Assembly (NCBI RefSeq): GCF_001894785.1
Contig: NZ_BCWW01000001.1
Span: 620,001-684,000, forward strand
Reading direction: 5' to 3'
Source: Rhodococcoides fascians NBRC 12155 = LMG 3623
GTDB lineage: Bacteria > Actinomycetota > Actinomycetes > Mycobacteriales > Mycobacteriaceae
DNA: 64,000 nucleotides
Under the pieces are notes generated by a model that worked only from the letters and a program-made list of their open reading frames with translations, searched no databases and was not told where the DNA came from. This document shows, piece by piece, positions 44,079 through 52,994 of the stretch (positions are counted from its first letter, which is position 1; every line of letters starts with the position of its first letter). The position numbers and the translations under genes were made by a program.

Positions 44079-45238
44079 ACCGACACTCGTTGCGTGTACC
44101 CACCCATGCGCTCGAGGTGGGCGTCGAGGTCGTCGAGAAAGCCGTCGGCGAAGCGGAGGTTGCCGGCTCGCGCGCGCTTGAGGAACCCGGCCGTGGCTCG
44201 CGCCGACAGCAGGGTGGAGTCGTCCAGGAAGTCGATCAGGTCCTCGGGCGGTTCGTGCACCGGTATGGTCGACACGGTCACCTTGAAGCTCGCGCGGTCT
44301 CGGCCCCACGCGGCCGCGGGCCAGGCCTGACCGGGCAGCAATGCGGTGTCGCCTGCGACGTCGTAGGGCTTCGGGTCGTCGAGTGCACCGGCCACCCACG
44401 ACGCCATCCGCACACTGACGGCATTGCCGACGAGCTTCCAGCGATGCCCGGTACGCACTCCGGCGCGCTCGACCGCGGGCAGCGTCCAGTCCGGATCGAA
44501 CCCCTGCAGCCGCTCGGCCCCGATGATGCCGGGCGTGACGATCTCCCCGGACGGCAACCGCACGGCCGGCGGACTGGCGATGCCGAGGGACGAACCGCCC
44601 TTGAGGGTGGGGACGGCGTTGACGGCCCAGCCCAGTCCGCGGGTGCCCTCGGTCCAGTAGAAGCCGCAGGGCGCAGTACTCGGATCGCCGTCGGGCAACG
44701 GCCCGGCATCCTGCGAGAACAGCACCTCACGCGGATCGTCGGTGCGCGAGGCCAGCATCACCACGCGCTGTCGACGCTGCGGCAACCCGAACGCACGGGC
44801 GTCGACGACGCGGTAGGCCCACATGTAGCCGAGGTCCTCTAGCGCGTCGGTGATGTGTCGCATCGCTGCGCCACGTCCGAGTTGCAGCATGAACGGCACG
44901 TTCTCCATCAACAGCCACCGCGGGCCGCGGCGACGTGAGACCAGCCGGAACACCTCGTCGACCAGCCCGGAGCGAGCCCCGGTGATGCCTGCGGTCCGTC
45001 CGGCCTGGGAGAGGTCCTGGCAGGGGAAGCCGGCAGCAACGAGCTCGGTGCCGGTGGGCAGGCTGCGCAGCGTGGTGACGTCGGTGTGCAGCGGAACGTT
45101 CGGCATGCGCGCCGACAGCACCGCGCCGGCACCCGGATCGATCTCGCACAACAGCTGAGTCGTCCACCCTGCCTCGGCCAACCCCAGCTCGAGCCCGCCG
45201 ATACCGGCGAACAACCCGACCATCGACCGTGTGCTCAC
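44075..45238 (-). CDS. DNA (cytosine-5)-methyltransferase
   Basis: A 387-residue C5-methyltransferase. Motif I is VGLFAGIGGLELGL, the catalytic Cys is in motif IV AGFPCQDLSQAGR, motif VI is MENVPF, motif VIII LPQRRQRVVM, and motif X GNAVSVRMASWVAGAL. The target-recognition region lies between about residues 170 and 260. The GTG start at 45238 has AGAAGGG upstream. It is coupled to vsr and has no adjacent endonuclease, so it looks like a solitary methylase. The recognition sequence cannot be read from the protein. Confidence 0.93.
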   Translation of the reverse strand: MSTRSMVGLFAGIGGLELGLAEAGWTTQLLCEIDPGAGAVLSARMPNVPLHTDVTTLRSLPTGTELVAAGFPCQDLSQAGRTAGITGARSGLVDEVFRLVSRRRGPRWLLMENVPFMLQLGRGAAMRHITDALEDLGYMWAYRVVDARAFGLPQRRQRVVMLASRTDDPREVLFSQDAGPLPDGDPSTAPCGFYWTEGTRGLGWAVNAVPTLKGGSSLGIASPPAVRLPSGEIVTPGIIGAERLQGFDPDWTLPAVERAGVRTGHRWKLVGNAVSVRMASWVAGALDDPKPYDVAGDTALLPGQAWPAAAWGRDRASFKVTVSTIPVHEPPEDLIDFLDDSTLLSARATAGFLKRARAGNLRFADGFLDDLDAHLERMGGYTQRVSV

Positions 45239-45404
45239 GTGTGCCCTTCTCTCGCCCGACGGGTTCACGTTACTCGAGACTCGGTGTGCTGAGCGTCGGT
45301 CGAACTTGACCTCGACCGTGCTCGAGGTTCCACACTGGAATGCGCGCCGCCGAAAATCGGTTGGAAACTGAGCCTGAGCAATGAAATCATTCGGGCACCG
45401 CAAT

Positions 45405-45421
45405 AAGGAGAACAACACGTG
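45405..45421 (+). promoter_or_regulatory. ribosome site that decides the ABC exporter GTG start
   Basis: AAGGAG at 45405-45410 is followed by the GTG at 45419-45421, spacing 8. The preceding 180-bp gap (45239-45418) between the methylase and exporter shows no gene. Confidence 0.7.
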
Positions 45422-47212
45422 TCCACGGGTGTGCTCGACCCCGAAGCCCCAACCGTCGTTGAGTCGAACCCGAATGCTGCGCGGACACCCACGTCGCTGC
45501 AGCGTTTCGCGCCGTTCCTGGCCCCGTACAAGTGGTTCTACATCGGCTCCATCGTGGTCTCGCTCATCGCTACCCTGACCGGCCTCGTCATTCCGCTGGT
45601 GATGCAACGCGTCATCGACGGGCCCATCGCCGACCGCAACTTTTCCGCGGTGTGGTGGCCCGCGGCGCTGATCCTGCTGCTCGGCACCATCGACGCGGCC
45701 GGCATCTGGGTGCGTCGATACCTGGTGTCCCGCCCGTCGAGCCAATTCGAGATCAGTGCTCGGGCAACGGTATTCGACAAGCTGCAACGGCTGTCGGTCG
45801 CGGCGCACGAGAGTTGGGAATCGGGTCAGCTGCTCTCCCGTGCCATCGCCGATCTCGGGTCGCTGCGCCGGTTCATGGCGTTCATCGGCCCGTTCATCAT
45901 CATCAATGCCGTCACGCTCGTCGTGGGTATCGGCGTATTGCTCGTTCAAGCATGGCAATTGGGTCTGATCATGTTGGTGACATCGATTCCGTTGGTGATC
46001 GCCTGCACCAGGTTCGAGACGCTGTACCGCGTCGTCGCGCGTGATGCTCAGGACCAAGCGGGTGACGTGACGACAACGGTCGAGGAGTCCATCCAGGGCA
46101 TCCGTGTTCTGAAGGCGTTCGGGCGAAGTGCGCACTTGGGCAAGCAGTTTCTGCGTCAGGCCTACACTCTTCGCGGCACCGAGCTGAAGAAGGTGCGCTA
46201 TCTCGCGATCATCTGGGCGGTGATCGTCGGACTGCAGCCGATCACCATCGGCGCGATTCTGGCCGTGGGGACCTACTCGATCGTGCAGGGCACGATGACG
46301 GTCGGCACGCTCGTCGCTGCCATCGCCATCGTCACGTTCCTGCTGTGGCCGATCGAATCCTTCGGATACCTGCTGGCGGAGTTGAACAACGCGCGGACCG
46401 CGGCGGATCGTTACTGGGAGATCATCGACACCCCGGAGACCGTGACGGATCCGGACAACCCCGTCGAATTGCCCGACAAGATCCGTGGCCGAGTGCAGTT
46501 CGACCGCGTCGGATTCACCTTTCCCGACGCGTCCTCGCCGCTGCTCACCGATGTCAGTTTCGTCGTCGAGCCGGGGGAAACCGTTGCGCTCGTCGGCAAC
46601 ACCGGCAGCGGAAAGACGGCACTGACGAACCTCGTTCCTCGTTTGTTCGACGCCACCGAGGGCACCATTTCGATCGACGGTATCGACGTGGCGTCGATGC
46701 GGCTGGCCGATCTGCGCTCGATCGTGTCGGTGGCGTTCGAGGATCCGGTGCTGTTCTCGGCCAGTGCGCGAGAGAACATCGCGCTCGGCTCTCCCGATGC
46801 ATCCGATGCCGAGGTCACCGAGGCGCTGGAGATCGCGCACGCAACGGAATTCGTCGACCGGCTGCCGTGGGGCCTGGCCACGCGCATCGGTGAGCAGGGT
46901 ATGAGTTTGTCGGGCGGGCAGCGGCAGCGACTCGCATTGGCCCGTGCGGTGCTGGGCAAGCCGCGGGTGCTGGTGCTCGACGACCCGCTCTCGGCACTCG
47001 ACGTGGACACCGAAGCGAAAGTGCAGAAGGAATTGCGGCGCGTGTTGGCGCATTCGACGACGTTGCTGGTGGCTCACCGACCGTCGACTGCAGCGTTGGC
47101 CGACCGGGTGCTGTATCTGGAGAACGGAAGAATTGTGGAGCAGGGAACGCACGAGGGACTGCTGGCGTCGTCGCCGCGGTACCGCGACGTCATGGGGTCG
47201 ATCCATGGCTGA
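45419..47212 (+). CDS. ABC exporter half-transporter with degenerate nucleotide site
   Basis: A 597-residue type IV ABC half-transporter: six membrane helices (about 30-330) and a C-terminal ATPase domain. Walker A is VGNTGSGKTAL and the signature LSGGQRQR. Walker B reads VLVLDDPLSALD, with Asp for the catalytic Glu, and the Q-loop position reads AFEDPVLF, with Glu for Gln. These are marks of the non-catalytic half of a heterodimer. It overlaps its partner by 8 bp. The substrate is unknown. Confidence 0.9.
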   Translation: MSTGVLDPEAPTVVESNPNAARTPTSLQRFAPFLAPYKWFYIGSIVVSLIATLTGLVIPLVMQRVIDGPIADRNFSAVWWPAALILLLGTIDAAGIWVRRYLVSRPSSQFEISARATVFDKLQRLSVAAHESWESGQLLSRAIADLGSLRRFMAFIGPFIIINAVTLVVGIGVLLVQAWQLGLIMLVTSIPLVIACTRFETLYRVVARDAQDQAGDVTTTVEESIQGIRVLKAFGRSAHLGKQFLRQAYTLRGTELKKVRYLAIIWAVIVGLQPITIGAILAVGTYSIVQGTMTVGTLVAAIAIVTFLLWPIESFGYLLAELNNARTAADRYWEIIDTPETVTDPDNPVELPDKIRGRVQFDRVGFTFPDASSPLLTDVSFVVEPGETVALVGNTGSGKTALTNLVPRLFDATEGTISIDGIDVASMRLADLRSIVSVAFEDPVLFSASARENIALGSPDASDAEVTEALEIAHATEFVDRLPWGLATRIGEQGMSLSGGQRQRLALARAVLGKPRVLVLDDPLSALDVDTEAKVQKELRRVLAHSTTLLVAHRPSTAALADRVLYLENGRIVEQGTHEGLLASSPRYRDVMGSIHG

Positions 47213-49028
47213 GCAGACCGCAACCGCAGACTGGCGGGGAGTGGGCGGCGAGGACTCGGAGGTCGACGCCACCGGAAACCTGGTGCTGGCCGGACGTTCT
47301 CGGCGGTTGCTCGCCTCGCTGGTGCGCCCGTACAAGAAGCAGGCCCTGCTGTCTTTCGTCATCATCCTGATCGACAACATCACCTATGTGGCCGGCCCGC
47401 TGTTCGTCGCCTACGCCCTCGATAGCGGCGTCGGTGCTGCCGGACAGGGTGATTGGGGTCCGCTGCTGTGGGCCGTGGGCGGATACACCGGCTTCGGCCT
47501 GCTCGGAATGTTCACCACCTACGCGTTTCTCACCGTCTCGGGCCGGCTCAGTCAGAACATTCTCTACGACCTGCGTGGACGCGTGTTCGACCACGCGCAG
47601 AAACTCAGTCTGTCGTTCCACGAGAAATACACGTCGGGACGGTTGATCTCGCGGTTGACCAGTGACGTGGAGTCGTTGCAGACACTGCTCGAAAGTGCGC
47701 TCAACGACGCGTTGACGGCCATCCTGTCGATGGTCTCGATTGCCGTCATCCTCGTGTATCTCGATGTTCCGATGGCGATGATCGTGCTCGCCGGCTTCGT
47801 ACCGCTGGTGCTCGTCACCCGGTGGTCACAGCGACGCCAACGCCAGGGATACCGTCGAACACGGGTGGCGATCGCGCGTGTGGTGGTTCATTTCGTGGAG
47901 TCGATGGGCGGAATCCGTGCCGTACAGGTCTTTCGGCGTGAAGGTCGCAACGACGCGATTCTCGAGACCGAGGACTCGGAGTACCGGGACGCCACCACCG
48001 CGGCCCTGCGCGGCATGGCGAGCTACACCGGAATCGTTCGGTGGATCGGCAACGTCACTCTGGCGATCATCCTGGTGTTCGGTAGCTGGCGAGTGATCAA
48101 CGGCCACATGGACGTCGGCGTGCTCGCCGCGTACGTGCTGTACCTTCGCCGGTTCTACGGCCCACTCGACGAGCTGGCGATGGTGTTCAACGCCTACCAG
48201 TCGGCCGCGGCTGCGCTGGAGAAGATCTCCGGCGTACTCGAGGAAGAGTCGTCGGTGGTTGCCCCGAAGAACCCGGTGTCGATCGGAACGGTGAAGGGAG
48301 ACATCACGTTCGACGACGTGCACTTCTCCTACGGCACCGAGCGCGTCGTGCTGCCGGAGTTCTCGCTGCACGTGCCGGCGGGTCAGGTGGTTGCCATGGT
48401 CGGTGCGACCGGAGCCGGAAAGTCGACGTTGGCAAAGCTGTTGGCGCGCTTCTACGATCCGACCGCCGGATCCGTGCGACTCGACGGCATCGACATGCGC
48501 GACATCTCCGACGAGGACCTGCGCCGCAACGTCGTCATGGTGACACAGGAATCGTTCCTGTTCTCCGGCTCGGTGGCCGACAACATCCGCCTCGGACGTC
48601 CCGACGCGACGGACGCCGAGGTCCGCGCTGCCGCCGAGGCCGTCGGACTGACCGAGTTCATCGCCTCGCTCCCCGAAGGGATCGATACCGACGTGCGTAA
48701 GCGCGGAGGCCGATTGTCCTCGGGCCAAAGGCAATTGGTGGCCTTTGCGAGGGTGTTCCTCGCTGCGCCGTCGGTGATCGTGCTCGACGAGGCGACGTCG
48801 AGTCTCGACATCCCGAGCGAGCGGTTGGTGCAGCGCGCACTCGAAACGATTCTGCAGGGCCGGACGGCGTTGATCATCGCGCACCGCTTGTCGACGGTGG
48901 CCATCGCGGACCGCGTCCTCGTCATGGCGGACGGCAACATCGTCGAGGACGGAACCCCGGCGGACCTCATTGCGGGAGAGGGCCGCTTCGCACACCTGCA
49001 CGAGGCGTGGGAGGACTCGCTCGTCTAG
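47205..49028 (+). CDS. ABC exporter half-transporter, catalytic partner
   Basis: A 607-residue half-transporter with six membrane helices and an ATPase domain: Walker A VGATGAGKST, Q-loop VTQESFLF, Walker B VIVLDEATSSLD with catalytic Glu, H-loop IIAHRLST. The signature is LSSGQRQL, with Ser for the first Gly. Together with the preceding gene it should form one complete exporter with a single competent hydrolysis site per pair of composite sites. The ATG at 47205 lies within the end of the preceding gene. Its stop overlaps the convergent gene by four bases. Confidence 0.9.
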   Translation: MAEQTATADWRGVGGEDSEVDATGNLVLAGRSRRLLASLVRPYKKQALLSFVIILIDNITYVAGPLFVAYALDSGVGAAGQGDWGPLLWAVGGYTGFGLLGMFTTYAFLTVSGRLSQNILYDLRGRVFDHAQKLSLSFHEKYTSGRLISRLTSDVESLQTLLESALNDALTAILSMVSIAVILVYLDVPMAMIVLAGFVPLVLVTRWSQRRQRQGYRRTRVAIARVVVHFVESMGGIRAVQVFRREGRNDAILETEDSEYRDATTAALRGMASYTGIVRWIGNVTLAIILVFGSWRVINGHMDVGVLAAYVLYLRRFYGPLDELAMVFNAYQSAAAALEKISGVLEEESSVVAPKNPVSIGTVKGDITFDDVHFSYGTERVVLPEFSLHVPAGQVVAMVGATGAGKSTLAKLLARFYDPTAGSVRLDGIDMRDISDEDLRRNVVMVTQESFLFSGSVADNIRLGRPDATDAEVRAAAEAVGLTEFIASLPEGIDTDVRKRGGRLSSGQRQLVAFARVFLAAPSVIVLDEATSSLDIPSERLVQRALETILQGRTALIIAHRLSTVAIADRVLVMADGNIVEDGTPADLIAGEGRFAHLHEAWEDSLV

Positions 49029-49372
49029 GTCCAGGGGGTGATCGGCGGCTTGACCCACATGATCTTCTCGTCGGCGTGCTGGGGCGTCGCCCCGTCGTGA
49101 CCCGGGTGCTCGGCCGCCCAGGCGGATTTGCGGTCGAGCAACTCGGCCACGATGGTCCACGTTTCCATCGTGCTCGGTGGATGCAGGTCCGCTGCGCGGG
49201 CCAGTTTTCGACGGGTGGCGTCGGGAAGATCGAGCAGTTCCGCGCCGCTGATGCCGCGCTCCCAGACGTAGCGCGCCAGAGCGGTGGCCTTGTCCTGTCG
49301 GCTCTTCGCGGCCTGCTCGGAATGCGCGAAATCGAACTGGCCGCCGCCTGGGTTCCCTGTCGTCACGGCCAT
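49025..49372 (-). CDS. hypothetical protein
   Basis: A 115-residue soluble protein. DKATALARYVWERGISGAELLDLPDATRRKLARAADLHPPS is helical and has a regular, coding-like composition; WKPP-type and Trp-rich residues (IMWVKPPITPW) form its C-terminus. No family is recognised. Starts are possible at ATG 49372 or GTG 49375. Its stop overlaps that of the convergent exporter. Confidence 0.65.
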   Translation of the reverse strand: MAVTTGNPGGGQFDFAHSEQAAKSRQDKATALARYVWERGISGAELLDLPDATRRKLARAADLHPPSTMETWTIVAELLDRKSAWAAEHPGHDGATPQHADEKIMWVKPPITPWT

Positions 49373-49560
49373 CACCTTAGTAATCGTGAGCGAAATCGAC
49401 AGGGCCCGGCCGCTGTAAGGCGTCGCACACGGTGGCGGGCCAGAAGTCGACGTCGACGGGGGTCAGCCGAGGCCGAGCGCAGCATGAACGGCCGGGTCGG
49501 TGCAAAGAAAAGTCGCGTCCGCTTGTTCTACAGGGGGCCCTGTCGCATACCGTAGGACCC

Positions 49561-50187
49561 GTGATCACTCAAGCATCGGGTGCAGAGCACGTCTCCGTTC
49601 CCGCAACCGCCACCACCGACGCGAAATCCTGGCCCTCGATCCTGACGTGGCGAGCGCACGACGTTCCCCGCATGGAGTCCGTGCGGGTCCAGCTTTCCGG
49701 CAACCGCATCAAAGCTGCCGGACGCATCATCGGTGCCGCCTGCAGTGATCATCCCGCGTTCAGTGCGTCGTACGACCTGGTGACCGACGAATACGGCGTC
49801 ACCAAGAGGCTCTCGGTGCGCACCTCGCTCGCGTCGGGCGACCGGCAGGCCTCGGTCAGCCGCGACGACGAGGGCTACTGGATGGTGGAGAACTCCGCCA
49901 ACCACCAGCGCTCGACCTACAGCGGTGCCCTCGACGTCGACATGGTGCTCAGCCCGTTCTTCAACACCCTGCCGATCCGACGATTCGGTCTGCACACCCA
50001 GGTCCAGGACCTCGAGGTGCCGACGGTCTACGTCAACCTCCTCGATCTGAGCATCCAGGAAGCGACCTTGACCTACAGCAGCGGCGCGCACGGTATCCAC
50101 GTCATCTCGCCGGTCTCGACATCGTCGGTGACGGTCGACGCCGACGGCTTCGTCGTCGACTACCCCGGACTCGCCGAGCGGATTTGA
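49561..50187 (+). CDS. putative glycolipid-binding domain protein
   Basis: A 208-residue protein that matches the DUF1089/glycolipid-binding family in pattern: SILTWRAHDVPRMESVRVQLSGNRIKA, then FSASYDLVTDEYGVTKRLSV and VENSANHQRSTYSGALDVDMVLSPFFNTLPIRR. The GTG at 49561 is used as the start because similarity begins shortly after it. The 3' end overlaps the convergent tyrA by 28 bp. The 188 bp before it (49373-49560) hold no gene I can support. Confidence 0.75.
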   Translation: MITQASGAEHVSVPATATTDAKSWPSILTWRAHDVPRMESVRVQLSGNRIKAAGRIIGAACSDHPAFSASYDLVTDEYGVTKRLSVRTSLASGDRQASVSRDDEGYWMVENSANHQRSTYSGALDVDMVLSPFFNTLPIRRFGLHTQVQDLEVPTVYVNLLDLSIQEATLTYSSGAHGIHVISPVSTSSVTVDADGFVVDYPGLAERI

Positions 50188-51113
50188 CGCACGACGCCAC
50201 CGCGTCGCCCCGCGTCCTGCAGGTTCTCGCGCCACCCCGGCTCGCCCGGGGTGACGTCGGTGATGTCGAATCGCTGATGCTGCTCGTACTGCAGTCGCGC
50301 CGCATGTCCGGCGTCGACCAGCGTTTCGGTCGAGTGCTGGTCCAATTTTTCGCGCGCTGCGGTGAGCGCATGCAGCGCCTCGTCGAGCGCGGTCCGTAGC
50401 GCGGTCGAGTTGCCCTCGGTCATCGCACGGACGAGAGTCGGTGCCGAGGACGCCACCCGGGTGCCGTCTCGAAACGACCCCGCGGCGAGCCCGAGCGCCA
50501 ACGGCCCGCCCGCGGCCCCGACGATCGCTAACGCCTCGGCCAGCAGATGCGGTAGGTGCGAGATGCGGGCGACGGCACTGTCGTGCTCGACGCTGCCGGC
50601 CGGAACGACCACCGAACCGCAGTCCAGGGCCAGCTGGGCCACCCGCACCCACACGTCCGCGTCGACACCGGGGTCCGTGGACACCACCCAGACAGCGTCG
50701 GCGAACAGTGCCGGGTCCGTCGCCGACCAGCCCGAGTGGTTGGTACCCGCCATCGGATGGCCGCCGACATAGCGGGCCCGTAGTCCGCGAGCAGCGACGG
50801 CCGCGGCAACCTCGGCCTTGACACTCACCACGTCGGTGATCGGGGCGGCGGGTGCGTGCTCGGCGATGGCCTGCAGCACGGAGTCGACGGCAGGCATCGG
50901 AACGGCGATGACGATCAGCGCATCCTCATCTGCAGCCCTGGTCAGAACGGTTGTCAGATCGGTGCCGACGTCATAGCCATCGTCCGCAGCCCCGGCAATC
51001 GCGTCGGCCGATCGGTTCCAGCCCCACACCCGGCGACCGGCGTCGTGCGCCGCCCGCAGAATCGACCCACCGATCAGTCCCAGACCGAGAACGCACACCG
51101 AAGAAGAAGTCAC
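50160..51113 (-). CDS. tyrA: prephenate dehydrogenase
   Basis: A 317-residue NAD-linked dehydrogenase for tyrosine synthesis. The Rossmann motif is VCVLGLGLIGGSILRAA at residues 5-21. GGHPMAGTNHSGW carries the active-site His, and ISHLPHLLAEAL follows in the helical domain. No ACT domain is present, so allosteric control at this enzyme is unlikely. GTG 51113 is chosen because it places the Rossmann strand at the N-terminus; its ribosome site is poor. Confidence 0.9.
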   Translation of the reverse strand: MTSSSVCVLGLGLIGGSILRAAHDAGRRVWGWNRSADAIAGAADDGYDVGTDLTTVLTRAADEDALIVIAVPMPAVDSVLQAIAEHAPAAPITDVVSVKAEVAAAVAARGLRARYVGGHPMAGTNHSGWSATDPALFADAVWVVSTDPGVDADVWVRVAQLALDCGSVVVPAGSVEHDSAVARISHLPHLLAEALAIVGAAGGPLALGLAAGSFRDGTRVASSAPTLVRAMTEGNSTALRTALDEALHALTAAREKLDQHSTETLVDAGHAARLQYEQHQRFDITDVTPGEPGWRENLQDAGRRGGVVRQIRSASPG

Positions 51114-51194
51114 CCGATCAGATTGGCACAGGTGGGTGACTTCCAAGGGAGGTGGACTTCGAATACCGGCACCTACCGGACTACCGTTGCGCAC

Positions 51195-51734
51195 ATGGCC
51201 GCACAGCGCGCGAACAACAACCGTGCCTCCGCATCGGAGTACGACGACCTCGAAGGATTCGGCGTTGCAGTTGTCCGAGAGGACGGCAAGTGGACCGTGA
51301 CGCCACTGTCCGACGACGCACTGACCAGCCTGTCGGCAGCAGAGACCGAATTGCGTGAACTACGCAGCTCGGGAGCGGTGTTCGGACTGCTCGACGTGGA
51401 CGAGGAATTCTTCGTCATCCTGCGTCCCGCACCCAACGGCACCCGCCTACTGCTGTCCGACGCGGTCGCCGCCGTCGACTACGAAATCGCCGCCGATGTC
51501 CTCGACGCACTCAACATCGAGATCCCCGACGTCGACCCCGACGAACTCGACGACATCGAACCCTACGAGGAAGGCGACCTCGCTCTCCTCGCCGACCTGG
51601 GCCTGCCCGAGGCAGTCCTGGGCATCATCGTCGCCGAGACCGACGACTACCCGGACGAACAACTGCAATCGATCGCCGAGCGGCTGGGCTTCGAGGACGA
51701 ATTCGCCGCAGCGGTGAACAAGCTGCGGCGGTAA
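51195..51734 (+). CDS. tRNA adenosine deaminase-associated protein
   Basis: A 179-residue, very acidic protein (for example DVDPDELDDIEPYEEGDLALLADLG) of the actinobacterial family that always sits before tadA. Its role is not known. It starts 81 bp from the divergent tyrA start and ends three bases before tadA, so co-expression with tadA is likely. Confidence 0.85.
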   Translation: MAAQRANNNRASASEYDDLEGFGVAVVREDGKWTVTPLSDDALTSLSAAETELRELRSSGAVFGLLDVDEEFFVILRPAPNGTRLLLSDAVAAVDYEIAADVLDALNIEIPDVDPDELDDIEPYEEGDLALLADLGLPEAVLGIIVAETDDYPDEQLQSIAERLGFEDEFAAAVNKLRR

Positions 51735-51737
51735 CCG

Positions 51738-52193
51738 ATGCCGCTGCCCGACGCGGACATGATCCGCGCAGCGCTGTCGGCCGCAGCCGAGTCATCGGAC
51801 GCCGACGTCCCCGTCGGAGCCGTCGTGTACGACGCGTCGGGACGTGAGATCGCGCGAGCCTGCAATGCGCGGGAGGCGTCGGGCGACCCCACTGCGCACG
51901 CCGAAGTGCTCGCATTGCGTCGAGCAGCCGCCGTCCACGGAGATGGCTGGCGACTCGAAAACTGCACTCTTGCAGTCACTTTGGAACCCTGCACGATGTG
52001 CGCCGGTGCCCTCGTTGCTGCCCGCGTCGGCACCGTGGTGTTCGGAGCCTGGGAACCGAAAACCGGGGCCGTCGGCTCGCTGTGGGACGTTGTCCGAGAC
52101 CGTCGACTCACCCACCGCCCACAGGTGCGCGGGGGAGTGTTGGAAGCCGAGTGCGCCGAAGTGCTGACGCAATTCTTCGCCCGTCAGAGATAA
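51738..52193 (+). CDS. tadA: tRNA-specific adenosine-34 deaminase
   Basis: A 151-residue zinc deaminase that makes inosine at the wobble base of tRNA-Arg(ACG). The zinc/proton site HAEVLAL and the paired cysteines of EPCTMCAGAL are intact. Length is usual. It directly follows its associated acidic protein. Confidence 0.93.
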   Translation: MPLPDADMIRAALSAAAESSDADVPVGAVVYDASGREIARACNAREASGDPTAHAEVLALRRAAAVHGDGWRLENCTLAVTLEPCTMCAGALVAARVGTVVFGAWEPKTGAVGSLWDVVRDRRLTHRPQVRGGVLEAECAEVLTQFFARQR

Positions 52194-52286
52194 CGATCTC
52201 GTCACGGGGTGGCCGGAACGTCCAACATTGGGGAGGGTGGAGGGCAGGGCGCAACGCTGCGCTCCGAACTTGCGAAGGAGACACTC

Positions 52287-52484
52287 ATGGGACTCGACGA
52301 CAAGATCTCGAACAAGACCGAAGACCTCGGCGGCAAGGCAAAAGAAGCCGCAGGTTCGGCAACCGGAGACAGGGACCTCGAAGCAGAGGGCAAGGGCGAT
52401 CAGACCTCCGCCGCATTCAAAGACGGTGCCGAGAAGGTCAAGGACGCGGCCTCGAACATCAAGGATAAGCTCACCGGCAAGTAG
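52287..52484 (+). CDS. CsbD-family stress protein
   Basis: A 65-residue, Lys/Asp/Ala-rich hydrophilic protein with the CsbD pattern: MGLDDKISNKTEDLGGKAKEA and a C-terminal AASNIKDKLTGK. CsbD proteins are general-stress proteins of unknown activity. GAAGGAG lies 7-13 bases before the ATG, which decides the start. Confidence 0.88.
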   Translation: MGLDDKISNKTEDLGGKAKEAAGSATGDRDLEAEGKGDQTSAAFKDGAEKVKDAASNIKDKLTGK

Positions 52485-52574
52485 TTGCCGGAGTGCAGCC
52501 TGCGGAATGACCCAATGGATGCGCTCTGAGCAGGCGATTTAGCCTCAGGCCGTCATTCCGGTACAGTCTTCTGC

Positions 52575-52664
52575 GGTGGCGTGTCCGAGCGGCCTAAGGA
52601 GCACGCCTCGAAAGCGTGTGAGGGTTCACCCCCTCCGAGGGTTCAAATCCCTCCGCCACCGCCA
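52575..52664 (+). tRNA. tRNA-Ser(CGA)
   Basis: The acceptor stem GGTGGCG (52575-52581) pairs with CGCCACC (52654-52660), followed by discriminator G and an encoded CCA (52662-52664). The anticodon stem CACGC/GCGTG encloses the loop CTCGAAA, giving anticodon CGA (52609-52611). The long variable arm (TGAGGGTTCACCCCCTC) is typical of serine tRNAs, and GGTTCAAATCC is the T-loop. It reads UCG codons. Confidence 0.97.
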
Positions 52665-52702
52665 AAACTCCCCACCCGATCCGTCGGGTGGGGAGTTTTT
52701 TT
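52664..52702 (+). terminator. intrinsic terminator of tRNA-Ser
   Basis: AAAACTCCCCACCCGA pairs fully with TCGGGTGGGGAGTTTT over the loop TCCG and runs into a tract of seven Ts (52696-52702). It begins at the last base of the encoded CCA. Confidence 0.9.
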
Positions 52703-52706
52703 GTGC

Positions 52707-52964
52707 GCGGGGTGGGGTGGCTGGGTGTTGCTCAACAAACGCGTGCGCATTTGTCAGACGCGAGCGTATTTGCCACCGATTCGGGGTCTACTTCGCGCGC
52801 ACCTGGCAAACGCGCGCGCGTTTGCGGGATCACCAGGGCCCGGGCGGGGTGGGGTGGCTGGGTGTTGCTCGGCAAACGCGCGCGCATTTGTCAGACGCGA
52901 GCGAATTTGCCATCGATTCGGGGTCTATTTCGCGCGCACCTAGCAAACGCGCGCGCGTTTGCGG
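52707..52964. repeat. direct duplication of a 121-bp palindrome-rich sequence
   Basis: Copies at 52707-52827 and 52844-52964, offset 137 bp, differ at 7 of 121 positions. Each ends with the perfect 20-bp palindrome GCAAACGCGCGCGCGTTTGC (52806-52825 and 52943-52962). Further AAACGCG and GCGCATTTG half-sites lie inside. The whole 333-bp stretch from the tRNA to the next gene (52662-52994) holds only this repeat and the tRNA terminator; open frames across it look spurious. Confidence 0.85.
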
Positions 52965-52994
52965 CGGTAGAGGGGCGGCGACCGACTCAGACGC

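Noticed and set aside
44075..47383. Very long open frame antisense to the ABC exporter continuing into the methyltransferase
   Set aside because: The exporter on the plus strand has all expected domains; the reverse frame is open only because of codon bias. The methylase starts at 45238.
49377..49568. 63-codon open frame upstream of the 49025-49372 gene
   Set aside because: Cys/Arg/Pro-rich, no recognisable domain, and it overlaps the start of the divergent glycolipid-binding gene; kept only as a weak possibility.
52575..52664. Integration (attB) site of a prophage or island at tRNA-Ser
   Set aside because: No integrase gene and no second copy of the tRNA 3' end is seen in the window.
52707..52964. 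CRISPR-like array
   Set aside because: Only two copies, no regular short repeat with unique spacers, and no cas genes.
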